From NCBI RefSeq assembly GCF_000759435.1, contig NZ_JRJG01000044.1, positions 21,420-85,419 on the forward strand: a stretch of 64,000 nt of DNA. The letters are read 5' to 3'. A model generated the notes under the pieces. It was not told the origin of the DNA. It searched no databases and worked only from the letters and a program-made list of their open reading frames with translations. Positions 17,716-26,554 of this stretch are shown here, piece by piece. The stretch is from Hoeflea sp. BAL378. GTDB taxonomy: Bacteria; Pseudomonadota; Alphaproteobacteria; Rhizobiales; Rhizobiaceae. A program made the position numbers and the translations under genes. Numbering within the stretch: the stretch's first letter is position 1; each line of letters starts with the position of its first letter.

Positions 17716-17879
17716 GCTGTCACGGGGGGTGGCGGATGTCAGTGCCGCAGGCACGGTCCTGTCACCCCGCCGACCGGAATGCCCTGCCGGATTGATCTGC
17801 GACAAGTCGGGCCCCGGCAAAGCGTCGTAGGGTCTGCCCGGGTGCGTGGGACCGGCCGAGACGGGATCGGGCGGCGGCC

Positions 17880-19259
17880 ATGCGGAATTGGCGAAAGGGC
17901 TTTGCGGTGACACATATCAAACTTGCCTTCTGGGGCCTGCTGGTCCTCCTTAGCCTTCTCTGGCTCGCGGCCGATCCGGCCGCCTTCGGGGCGCGCGGCC
18001 TGCTCGCCACCCGCGATATGATGATGCAGTACAGCGGTGTGCTGGCGATCGGCTGCATGAGCGTCGCCATGGTTCTGGCGCTCAGGCCGCGCTGGCCCGA
18101 ACGCTGGCTGGGCGGGCTCGACAAGATGTACCGGCTGCACAAGTGGCTGGGGATTTCCGCGCTGATCCTGGCCGTGGCGCACTGGCTGTGGTCGGAAGCG
18201 CCGAAATGGGCCATCGGCCTGGGACTGCTCGAGCGGCCGGAGCGCGGCGAGCGCCACGCCTTCGGCAACCCGGTCGCGCAATTCCTCGCCGATCTGCGCG
18301 GTCCCGCCGAGGGGCTGGGGGAATGGGCCTTTTACGTGAGCGTGCTGCTGATCGCGGTGGCGCTGATCCCGCGCATTTCCTACCGGTGGTTCTTCAAGAC
18401 GCACCGCTTCCTGGCCGTGGCCTATCTGCTGCTGGTGTTCCACACCGTGGTGCTGGCCAAGTTTCACTACTGGGCGTCGCCGCTCGGCGTCGTCCTTTCC
18501 GTGCTGCTGATCGCGGGAACCTATGCGTCCCTGGTGGTGCTGTTCCGGCGCGTGGCGGTCGGGCGCCGGGTGACGGGCACCATCGTCGATCTTATGCATT
18601 TTCCCGGCGTGCGGTCGATCGAAAGCCGGATCCGGCTGCAGCCCGGCTGGCCGGGTCATCAGCCCGGCCAATTCGCCTTCGTCACCTCCGACGCCCAGGA
18701 AGGCGCTCATCCCTACACGATCGCCTCGGCCTGGGACCCCGACAATCCGGACATCACTTTCATCGTCAAGGGGCTGGGCGATCACACGAGCCGCCTCGCC
18801 GAGACGCTGAAGATCGGCCAGGAGGTCGCGGTCGAAGGCCCCTATGGCTGCTTCACCTTCGAGGACGGCGCTCCGCGGCAGATCTGGGTCGGCGGCGGCA
18901 TCGGCATCACGCCCTTCGTGTCGCGGATGAAGCATCTGGCGCAGGCGCGGCAGGACAGGCCGGACGCGCCGCCGCAGGTCGTCGACCTGTTCCACACCAC
19001 CGCCGATCTCGACGAGGTCGCGTTGGCGCGGCTTGCCGCCGACGCCGCCCAGGCGGATGTGCGCCTGCATATCCTGGTCGACGCCAAGGACGGCATCCTC
19101 AACGGCGCCCGCATCCGCGAACAGGTGCCGGACTGGCGCGACGCCAGCCTCTGGTTCTGCGGCCCCGTCGGCTTCGGCGACGCGCTCAGGAGCGATTTCG
19201 CCGCCCACGGCTTCGACACCCGGAGCCGGTTTCACCAGGAGCTGTTCAGCATGCGGTGA
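17880..19259 (+). CDS. Ferric-reductase-like transmembrane flavocytochrome
   Basis: 459 residues. The N-terminal half has about six membrane helices with heme-ligand-like histidines (RLHKWLG, AVAHWLW, KTHRFLAVAYLLLVFHTVVLAKFH). The C-terminal half is a ferredoxin-reductase-type module: FAD-binding HPYTIASAWD (RxYS-like), NAD(P)H-binding GGGIGITPFVSRM and the terminal FCGPVGFGDALRSDF. It should move electrons from NAD(P)H through FAD and heme across the inner membrane, to ferric iron or another acceptor. A GTG at 17907 with AAGGG seven bases upstream is an alternative start nine codons downstream. A terminator follows. Confidence 0.87.
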   Translation: MRNWRKGFAVTHIKLAFWGLLVLLSLLWLAADPAAFGARGLLATRDMMMQYSGVLAIGCMSVAMVLALRPRWPERWLGGLDKMYRLHKWLGISALILAVAHWLWSEAPKWAIGLGLLERPERGERHAFGNPVAQFLADLRGPAEGLGEWAFYVSVLLIAVALIPRISYRWFFKTHRFLAVAYLLLVFHTVVLAKFHYWASPLGVVLSVLLIAGTYASLVVLFRRVAVGRRVTGTIVDLMHFPGVRSIESRIRLQPGWPGHQPGQFAFVTSDAQEGAHPYTIASAWDPDNPDITFIVKGLGDHTSRLAETLKIGQEVAVEGPYGCFTFEDGAPRQIWVGGGIGITPFVSRMKHLAQARQDRPDAPPQVVDLFHTTADLDEVALARLAADAAQADVRLHILVDAKDGILNGARIREQVPDWRDASLWFCGPVGFGDALRSDFAAHGFDTRSRFHQELFSMR

Positions 19260-19284
19260 CGGCGGCTGCAAACGAAGGAAACGA

Positions 19285-19316
19285 AAAAGGCGGCCCTCGC
19301 GAGAGAGCCGCCTTTT
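19285..19316. terminator. Bidirectional terminator between the flavocytochrome and ndk
   Basis: A ten-base stem aaaaggcggc (19285-19294) pairs with gccgcctttt (19307-19316). T-runs occur on both strands, so it can end transcripts from both convergent genes. Confidence 0.8.
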
Positions 19317-19357
19317 GCATTCCATCAGCGCCGCAGTAAGGGGCGCTAAGAGCCGTT

Positions 19358-19780
19358 TCAGCCGACGATTTCGGTGCCGGAGAACCAGTAGGCGATTTCC
19401 TCGGCGGCGGTTTCCGGCGCGTCCGAGCCGTGCACCGAGTTCTCGCCGATCGACAGGGCGAAGGTCTTGCGGATGGTGCCCTCGTCGGCGTTGGCCGGGT
19501 TGGTGGCGCCCATCAGTTCGCGGTTCTTGAGGATGGCGTTCTCGCCTTCGAGCACCTGGACGACGGTGGGGCCGGAGGTCATGCCCTCGACCAGTTCGCC
19601 GAAGAAGGGGCGCTCCTTGTGCACGGCGTAGAAGCCTTCAGCCTCGCGCTTGCTCATCCAGACGCGCTTGGAGGCGACGACGCGCAGGCCGTTGTCTTCG
19701 AATACCTTGGTGATGGCGCCGGTCAGGTTGCGCTTGGTGGCATCGGGCTTGATCATCGAAAAAGTGCGTTCAATCGCCAT
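19358..19780 (-). CDS. ndk: Nucleoside diphosphate kinase
   Basis: 140 residues, exactly the family length, from ATG 19780 preceded by GAAGGAAC. Signature residues: [10 protein letters not shown] near the N-terminus and the active-site [16 protein letters not shown], where His is phosphorylated. It balances nucleoside triphosphate pools by transferring the gamma phosphate from ATP. Transcribed alone; its RNA ends at the hairpin shared with the flavocytochrome gene. Confidence 0.97.
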   Translation of the reverse strand: MAIERTFSMIKPDATKRNLTGAITKVFEDNGLRVVASKRVWMSKREAEGFYAVHKERPFFGELVEGMTSGPTVVQVLEGENAILKNRELMGATNPANADEGTIRKTFALSIGENSVHGSDAPETAAEEIAYWFSGTEIVG

Positions 19781-20037
19781 GTCTTGTTCCTTCAGCGGTT
19801 TGCCCGCGGACAAGCGGGCCATAGGGGTGCAAAAATCCGGGCAGACACAGGTCCTGCCCGGAGTTGCGGCCTAAATAGCCGCATGCCCTGTCATCCGCAA
19901 GGGGCGTCGGGCGGAAGCCGCCGCGGCGAGGCCGGGTCGCACGCCGGGTCGCGGGGCACGGGGCACGGGGCTGGCGGCGCGGACCGGGACGCGGCGAAAC
20001 GGTTTGACCATCGGCGGATCCGGTGTAGCATCCCTCC

Positions 20038-20607
20038 ATGTCCAACGCGGTCATCGCATCGGGGGTCGTTGCTGTCGTGGTGTTCGGGTTCGCACCCCAG
20101 AACAATGCGATGCTGGCGGCTGGCGCGCAGCGGACGCTGAAATCGGTCCTCGACTGCCTCGTGGCAAGCCTGTGCGGCTGGCTGGTCCCGTTCGGCGCAG
20201 CACTCGGCATCCTGGCGCTGCTGCCGCCCTGGGCGGCCGGGGCAGCGAGCGTGCTCGCGCTTCTGTTCCTGGCGCTCGCCGGCCTCGCGCGCTATGCCGC
20301 CGACCCGAACGCTCCCGCACGGCCGCGGCGCCGGTCGCTGCCGCCCCCCTTCGAGCAGCTGGGAAGCCCCGAGAGCTGGGCGGTGGCGCTGTTTCTCGCC
20401 GGATCGGCGATCACCGGATCGCTCACGCTCGCAACCGCCTTCGCCGGGCTGACGCTGATGGCGGCCTTCGGGCTCAGCCTCTGGGCGCTTGCCGGCTGGT
20501 CCGGCTGCGGCCATCTGACCTCGGGCTGGCAGCGCCGGCACCTCGACTGGGCGCTCGGCGTGCTGATGTTCGTGGCGGCGACGGCCTCGCTGGTGGCGGA
20601 GGCCTGA
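20038..20607 (+). CDS. Small membrane protein, LysE/RhtB-like
   Basis: 189 residues, mostly hydrophobic with five or six predicted membrane helices. The N-terminal segment FGFAPQNNAMLAAGA followed by a basic residue, a short loop and a glycine-bearing helix resembles the TPGPNN-x-LLASGxxxG start of LysE/RhtB amino-acid exporters, so I infer a divergent member of that superfamily. The match is by eye only and the transported compound is unknown. An arginine/proline-rich cytoplasmic loop (ARPRRRSLPPP) occurs near residue 95. It converges with the downstream GST gene. Confidence 0.6.
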   Translation: MSNAVIASGVVAVVVFGFAPQNNAMLAAGAQRTLKSVLDCLVASLCGWLVPFGAALGILALLPPWAAGAASVLALLFLALAGLARYAADPNAPARPRRRSLPPPFEQLGSPESWAVALFLAGSAITGSLTLATAFAGLTLMAAFGLSLWALAGWSGCGHLTSGWQRRHLDWALGVLMFVAATASLVAEA

Positions 20608-20622
20608 CGGCGGCCCGGCCGC

Positions 20623-21315
20623 TCAGGCGGCGGCCGGCACCGAGCGTCCGAGACCGTCATGCAGGTCGAGGCAGCGGTTGAACCAGTCGGTCACCGCATC
20701 GCCCTCTTCCAGCAGCTTCGCGCTCGAGGTCACGCGCACCCATTGCAGCGCGCCGAAGACGATGTAGTCGCAAAACAGCGGCGAGGATCCGCCGATCCAG
20801 GGCTGATGCTTGAGGGTCACGCGCAGCGGCGTCAGCTTGGCCGAGAACCCTTCGATCTCGGCCTCGCGGCGCTCGGTGACCTGTTCCAGCGTCTTGCCCA
20901 TGCGCGCCTCGCGGCTCTGCCGGAAATAGGCCTGGTCCTCGGGCGCCAGGATGTCGTGGATGTCCTTGAGCGCGATCACGCCCAGCGCCGCGTGCAGAAC
21001 CGACTGGGTCCAGGATTCGACGAAGCGGGCCATCGCCTGCCCGCCCGCGCCGCCAAACAGCGTCGGCCGGTCGGGATAGGCCTCCTCGAGATAGGTGGCG
21101 ATGAGAAAGCTGTCGGCCACCACCTGGGAGCCGTCGCGGATCACCGGCACGGTCTTCGAGGCGCCGCCCTCGACTTCGGGCACCTTGGTGAAGCAGACAT
21201 TGCTGCGTTCGAACGGAAGCCCCTTGTGGGCGAGCGCCATGGCCGCCTTCCAGCAATGCGGGCTGAAGGGACGGGTGGGATCGGCGCCGACGAGATCGTG
21301 AAGGATGATGGTCAT
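20623..21315 (-). CDS. Glutathione S-transferase family protein
   Basis: 230 residues from ATG 21315. N-terminal thioredoxin-like domain: HDLVGADPTRPFSPHCWKAAMALAHKGLPFE with glutathione-site segments KTVPVIRDG and VADSFLIATYLEEAYP (about 53-80). The C-terminal domain is helical, with the GST-C core SPLFCDYIVFGALQW. It resembles the group of GSTs annotated as beta-etherase-like; no substrate can be named. Ribosome site unclear (GAGCCCCCAGC). An upstream in-frame ATG would add 54 basic residues outside the family and was rejected. Confidence 0.85.
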   Translation of the reverse strand: MTIILHDLVGADPTRPFSPHCWKAAMALAHKGLPFERSNVCFTKVPEVEGGASKTVPVIRDGSQVVADSFLIATYLEEAYPDRPTLFGGAGGQAMARFVESWTQSVLHAALGVIALKDIHDILAPEDQAYFRQSREARMGKTLEQVTERREAEIEGFSAKLTPLRVTLKHQPWIGGSSPLFCDYIVFGALQWVRVTSSAKLLEEGDAVTDWFNRCLDLHDGLGRSVPAAA

Positions 21316-21712
21316 GCTGGGGGCTCGCGTTGGAATGATCCGCATTCCTACGTCGGATTTCCGGGCAAGCCAACCGTCTTGTCGGCCCGGGCCCGCCCTT
21401 TGCCGGCGTCCGCGCCGCCGGCTCTTCGTTTGGCGACCCTTGCCGTGATCGCCCTCCCTTGAGCATCGACGCGGCACCGGCCTGGCACGCGACCCGCGTC
21501 ATTGAGATCCCGCACCCTTTTGCCTTCGACTTTCGGCGAAATCCGGACCCGTTGACCTGGGACAGAAGCGGTGTTCGACGGCCAACGACAACCGTTCCTT
21601 AACCGTCCGGGCAGAGCGCGGAGAACCATTCTCCCGCGGCCGGCATTGCTTCTGCAGTTCCCCGGCGCGAGGCCGGGAGCGAAAACACCAAAACCAAGAC
21701 AGGAGCAGCGTG
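21316..21712. other. Intergenic region upstream of the repeat protein
   Basis: 397 bases between the GST start and the glycine-rich protein start. It should hold the GST promoter and a long leader for the downstream gene. The only points I note are a TTGACC at 21552-21557 without a good -10 partner and a CtrA-like half-site TTAACCGT near 21600. No gene or RNA is recognised; an arginine-rich frame crossing it is a shadow of the next gene. Confidence 0.5.
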
Positions 21713-22399
21713 ATGAAAAACTTCAGGAACAAGATGGTCATCGGCCTCACCGCAGGCGCATTCGCCCTTGCCCTGCCGCTCGCGGCCCAGGCGCAGCAGG
21801 CCGGTGGCGTCAGTGTCGGCGGCGTCAGCGTCGGCGGCAACGGCTCGGGCGGCCTCGGCGCGTCCGCCGATGTCGGCGGTGTCGGGGCTTCGGCGAGCAT
21901 CGGCGGCGATTCCGCTGCCGATGTCGACGCCAGCGTCGGCGGCGCGAACGGCGCCAATGCCAGCGCCAGCGTCGGCGGCGGCTCGACCGCGGATGTCGAT
22001 GCCGGCATCGGCGGCGCGGGCGGGGCCAATGCCAGCGCCAGCGTCGGAGCCGGCGGCGCCCCCGGCGCCAGCGTCGACGCCAATGTCGGCAATGTGACCG
22101 GCGACGTCGATGTCACCACCGGCAGCAACACCGGCATCGCAGCGGCACTGGGCTTCACCTCGGACGAGGATGATTCCACCGCCCCGGCGACGCCCGGAAC
22201 CGGAACGCCGGGAACTGCAACGCCCGGAACCGCGACGCCCGGACTTGACCCTTCCATGACCAGCGCGATCGGCGAACTCAGCGACGCCGAACTCGCCGCC
22301 TACAAGAAGAAGTGCGTCACCATCCTGCGCTCGCCGGCGGACTTCGAAAGTGACCTGGTCGACCTGTGCAAGCTGGTCCGCGAGGCGGCGTCCCGCTAG
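21713..22399 (+). CDS. Secreted glycine/alanine/serine-rich repeat protein
   Basis: 228 residues from ATG 21713, with AGGAG seven bases upstream; a GTG three bases earlier is a poorer choice. The signal peptide (basic start, then VIGLTAGAFALALPLAAQAQ) is followed by a low-complexity region of about 110 residues built on GVSVGG and ADVDA...GGANGANASASVGG units, then a threonine/proline/glycine spacer (TPGTATPG), and a non-repetitive acidic/basic C-terminal domain of about 50 residues with two cysteines (KKKCVTILRSPADFES, VDLCKLVREA). The function is unknown; the design suggests an exported structural or surface protein. A strong terminator follows. Confidence 0.7.
   Translation: MKNFRNKMVIGLTAGAFALALPLAAQAQQAGGVSVGGVSVGGNGSGGLGASADVGGVGASASIGGDSAADVDASVGGANGANASASVGGGSTADVDAGIGGAGGANASASVGAGGAPGASVDANVGNVTGDVDVTTGSNTGIAAALGFTSDEDDSTAPATPGTGTPGTATPGTATPGLDPSMTSAIGELSDAELAAYKKKCVTILRSPADFESDLVDLCKLVREAASR
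21917..22060 (+). repeat. Tandem 72-bp coding repeat (two units)
   Basis: Two consecutive 72-base units (21917-21988 and 21989-22060) code for the 24-residue pattern ADVDAxxGGAxGANASASVG plus four variable residues. They keep the reading frame and differ mainly at third positions and in a few residues. Confidence 0.75.
22190..22249 (+). repeat. Tandem 15-bp coding repeat (four units)
   Basis: Four units of the type acgcccggaaccgga start at 22190, 22205, 22220 and 22235 and code for T-P-G-T-(G/A) steps. They form the spacer between the glycine-rich region and the C-terminal domain. Frame-preserving units like these can change copy number by slippage. Confidence 0.75.
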
Positions 22400-22432
22400 C
22401 GCCAGGGCAAATGTCCCGGCGCATCTGACCCC

Positions 22433-22461
22433 AGGCGACCCGGTGCACGGGTCGCCTTTTT
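22433..22461 (+). terminator. Rho-independent terminator after the repeat protein
   Basis: A perfect ten-base stem aggcgacccg (22433-22442) / cgggtcgcct (22448-22457) with a five-base loop, followed by five T's up to 22461. It ends the repeat-protein transcript before the ABC-F gene. Confidence 0.9.
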
Positions 22462-22539
22462 CATGCAGCAGTGCCACAGCGACCCGTTTTCGCGCTTGGC
22501 GGCTTGCAATGCGGCGCGTTTCCGGCCAGAAGCGCAGGC

Positions 22540-24420
22540 ATGCTGACTATCACAGACCTTTCCGCGCGCATCGCAGGGCGCCTTTTGATCGACAATGCCT
22601 CGCTGGCGCTGCCCGTGGGCATCAAGGCCGGGCTCGTGGGCCCCAACGGCGCGGGCAAATCGACGCTGTTCCGGATCATCACCGGCGAGATGGCGACCGA
22701 GACCGGGCACACCTCGATCCCGAAGAACACCCGCATCGGCCAGGTGGCGCAGGAAGCGCCGGCCGAGGACACAGCTCTCGTTGAAATCGTGCTGCGCGCC
22801 GATCTCGAGCGCACGAAACTGATGAAGGAAGCAGAGACCGCCAAGGATCCGCTCCGCATCGCCGAAATCCAGATGCGGCTTGTCGACATCGACGCGCACT
22901 CGGCTGAAGCCCGCGCGTCCTCGATCCTGGCCGGCCTCGGCTTCGACCAGGAGGCGCAGCAGCGTCCGGCCTCGTCGTTCTCGGGCGGCTGGCGCATGCG
23001 CGTGGCGCTGGCTTCGGTGCTGTTTGCCGAGCCCGACCTGCTGCTGCTCGACGAGCCCACCAACTATCTCGACCTCGAAGGCACGCTGTGGCTCGAGGAA
23101 TATATCCGCCGCTACCCGCACACCGTGCTGATCATCAGCCATGACCGGGACCTGCTCAACACCGCCGCCAACGCCATCGTCCATCTCGACCAGAAGAAGC
23201 TCACCTTCTACCGCGGCGGCTTCGACGAGTTCGAGCGGCAGAAGGCCGAGCGCGACGAGCACCAGATGAAGGCGCGCGAGAAGAACCTCGCCGCCCGCAA
23301 GCACATGGAAGCCTTCGTCGAGCGCTTCCGCGCCAAGGCCTCCAAGGCGCGGCAGGCGCAGTCGCGCCTGAAGGCGCTCGAGCGCATGGGCACGGTCGAC
23401 GCGGTTGTGGAAAGCAATGTCCGCGGCTTTTCGTTTCCGCGCCCCGACCGCGGCGTCGCCTCGCCGATCATCGCCATCGAGGACGGATCCGTCGGCTACA
23501 CGCCCGGCGCGCCGATCCTCAAGAAGCTGGACCTCAGGATCGACGCCGACGACCGCATCGCGCTTCTGGGCTCGAACGGCAACGGCAAGTCGACCTTCGC
23601 CAAGTTCATCGCCGGGCGGCTCGAGGCCGAAGGCGGGCGGCTCAGGATCGCACCGCAGTTGAAAGTCGGCTTCTTCGCCCAGCACCAGATGGACGATTTG
23701 GTGCCCAACGAATCCGCGGTGGCACATGTCCGCAAGCTGATGCCGGACGCGGCCGAAGCCCGGGTCCGCGCCCGCGTGGCGCAGATGGGGCTGACGGCCG
23801 AGAAGATGAACACGCCCGCCAAGGACCTGTCCGGCGGCGAGAAGGCGCGGCTCCTGATGGGCCTGTCGGCATTCCACGCGCCCAACCTGATGATCCTCGA
23901 CGAGCCGACCAACCACCTCGACATCGACAGCCGCGCGGCGCTGATCCGCGCGCTCAACGATTTCCCCGGCGCCGTGATCCTGATCTCCCATGACCGGCAC
24001 CTGATCGAGGCCACGGTCGACCGGCTGTGGATCGTCCGCGACGGCACGGTGAGCGCGTTCGACGGCGATCTCGAGGATTACCGCCAGGAAGTGGTGGGGT
24101 CGTCGGGCAAGGGCAAGAAGTCGTCCGACACTGACGGCGGCTCCAAGGCGGAGAAGCGCAAGCAGGCGGCGCAGGACCGCGCGAGCCTGGCGCCGCTCAA
24201 GAAAAAGATCAGCGATCTCGAATCCTTGGTGGCGCGGCTTACCAAACAGATTCAGTCTCTTGATGCGGAGCTTGCGGATCCGGCGCAGTTCGCCGACGCG
24301 CCCTACAAGATTGCCCAGAAGTCCAAGCAGCGCGCCGAGCGCGCCGCGGAACTGGCCAAGGCCGAGGAAGAATGGGTGGCGCTCACCAGCCAGGTGGACG
24401 ACGCCGAGGCGGCCGAATAG
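22540..24420 (+). CDS. ABC-F family ATPase (Uup/YheS-like)
   Basis: 626 residues, two nucleotide-binding domains and no membrane segment. NBD1: Walker A GPNGAGKST, signature FSGGWRMRVALA, Walker B LLLLDEPTNYLD. The P-site-tRNA-interaction linker follows, rich in basic residues (MKAREKNLAARKHMEAFVERFRAKASKARQAQ). NBD2: GSNGNGKST, LSGGEKARLLMG, LMILDEPTNHLD. A C-terminal coiled coil (about 540-620) ends in acidic residues. ABC-F proteins bind the ribosomal E-site to relieve stalls or protect from antibiotics; this looks like the housekeeping Uup/YheS type. ATG 22540 was chosen because the first strand (LTITDLSARIAG) begins there. Confidence 0.92.
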   Translation: MLTITDLSARIAGRLLIDNASLALPVGIKAGLVGPNGAGKSTLFRIITGEMATETGHTSIPKNTRIGQVAQEAPAEDTALVEIVLRADLERTKLMKEAETAKDPLRIAEIQMRLVDIDAHSAEARASSILAGLGFDQEAQQRPASSFSGGWRMRVALASVLFAEPDLLLLDEPTNYLDLEGTLWLEEYIRRYPHTVLIISHDRDLLNTAANAIVHLDQKKLTFYRGGFDEFERQKAERDEHQMKAREKNLAARKHMEAFVERFRAKASKARQAQSRLKALERMGTVDAVVESNVRGFSFPRPDRGVASPIIAIEDGSVGYTPGAPILKKLDLRIDADDRIALLGSNGNGKSTFAKFIAGRLEAEGGRLRIAPQLKVGFFAQHQMDDLVPNESAVAHVRKLMPDAAEARVRARVAQMGLTAEKMNTPAKDLSGGEKARLLMGLSAFHAPNLMILDEPTNHLDIDSRAALIRALNDFPGAVILISHDRHLIEATVDRLWIVRDGTVSAFDGDLEDYRQEVVGSSGKGKKSSDTDGGSKAEKRKQAAQDRASLAPLKKKISDLESLVARLTKQIQSLDAELADPAQFADAPYKIAQKSKQRAERAAELAKAEEEWVALTSQVDDAEAAE

Positions 24421-24471
24421 GCCTTATCGCGGCGCCGATTCACGGCGAATTGATCCCGCCGGAATGACGAA

Positions 24472-24485
24472 TTGATGCATGTCAA
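24472..24485 (+). promoter_or_regulatory. FNR/FixK-type box (anaerobox)
   Basis: The sequence TTGATGCATGTCAA fits the anaerobox consensus TTGAY-N4-RTCAA perfectly. It is centred 58 bases upstream of the adaptor gene start. A transcription start 41.5 bases downstream of the centre, as for class II activation, would fall near 24520, just ahead of the start codon at 24537. The operon may therefore be induced by a Crp/Fnr-type regulator (FnrN, FixK, Nnr) under low oxygen or nitrosative conditions. Confidence 0.6.
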
Positions 24486-24536
24486 TCACCCGGTCCGGTC
24501 CTCGTGCTAGCGAGACCCAACCGATTGGATGTTCCC

Positions 24537-25783
24537 ATGCCTCCTTCCAAGACCGATATCGAATCCATTGTCAAAACCGCGGAAAAGGGCTCGTCCCTGC
24601 GCAAATGGCTCATCTGGATTGCGGTCCTGCTCGTGGCCGCCGGCGGGATCTGGAGCTGGCGGGCGTCGGCCTCGCGGCAGAGCCTGCCCGTCTATGTCAC
24701 GGAAAGCGTGGGCCAGACCGACATCGTCGTCCAGGTGACCGCGACCGGAACGGTGGAGCCCACTGACCAGGTCGAGATCTCGAGCGAACTCTCGGGCACG
24801 GTCCGCTCGGTGGAGGCCGATTTCAACGACACCGTCACCAAGGGCCAGATCCTGGCGCGGCTCGACACCGACAAGCTCGAGGCGAATGTCGAGCTCAGCC
24901 GGGCCTCGCTCGCCGCGTCACAAGCACGGCTGGCCGAAGCCACCGCAACGCTCGACGAGACCAAGGACAATTACGACCGCGCGGTCATGCTCGAACAGAA
25001 GAAGGTCACCACGCTCGAAGGCCTGCTCAAGGCCAAGGCCGCCCATGACCGCGCCAAGGCCGCGGTCAAGAGCGCGGAGGCCGACATCCGCGTGTCGGAG
25101 GCGAACCTGAAGATCAACGAGGCCAACCTCGCCAAGGCCTGCATCTGTTCCTCGATCGAGGGGGTCGTGCTCGACCGCAATGTCGAGGTCGGACAGATCG
25201 TCGCCTCCTCGCTGCAGGCGCCGGTGCTGTTCACGCTCGCCGCCGATCTCACCAAGATGGAGCTCAGGGTCGACATCGACGAGGCCGACATCGGCAAGGT
25301 CAAGGTCGGCAACGACGCGATGTTCACAGTGGAGGCCTATCAGGGCCGCAGCTTTCCCGCCGTCATTTCGCAGCTCCGCTACGCGCCCAAGACCGTCGAC
25401 GGGGTTGTCACCTACGAGGCGATCCTGTCGATCGACAATTCCGACATGCTGCTGCGGCCCGGCATGACCGCGACCGCGGACATCAAGGTGGCCGAGGTCA
25501 AGGACACGCTGGCGGTCTCGAACGCGGCGCTCAGGTTCTCGCCGCCGGCGACGGCGGAGAACAGCGGCGGCAGCGGGCTCCTCGGGATGATCTTCCGTCC
25601 CCCGACCCGGACTGCGGCCCCCACGCCCAAGGTCAGCGTCGACGGCCACCGCGACATCTGGCTCCTGAAGAACGGCCAGGCGGTCGCCGTCTCCGTGCTG
25701 CCGGGCGAAAGCGACGGATCGAAGACGGCGATCGAAGGCGACGTCACCGAGGGCGATCTGGTGATCACCGATCAGACGGCGCA

Positions 25784-25787
<4 letters not shown>
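24537..25787 (+). CDS. Periplasmic adaptor of a MacAB-type efflux system (MacA-like)
   Basis: 416 residues. One N-terminal membrane anchor (LRKWLIWIAVLLVAAGGIWSW, about 22-44), then the lipoyl/barrel-sandwich halves (ISSELSGTVRSVEADFNDTVTKGQILARLD and EGVVLDRNVEVGQIVAS) flanking a long helical hairpin (about 110-195), a beta-barrel domain and a membrane-proximal domain (VSVDGHRDIWLLKNGQAVAV). This is the HlyD/RND membrane-fusion family in the MacA arrangement. It should bridge the inner-membrane ABC transporter to an outer-membrane channel. Its stop overlaps the start of the ATPase gene (ATGA). No TolC gene is adjacent. Confidence 0.9.

Positions 25788-26543
<756 letters not shown>

Positions 26544-26554
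<11 letters not shown>

Noticed and set aside
21917..22060. CRISPR-like repetition
   Set aside because: Only two 72-bp units inside a coding frame, without spacers; this is a protein repeat.
21571..22173. Arginine-rich 200-residue frame over the glycine-rich repeat gene
   Set aside because: Out-of-frame reading of GGC/GCC-rich repeats; the alternative frame has a signal peptide and a good ribosome site.
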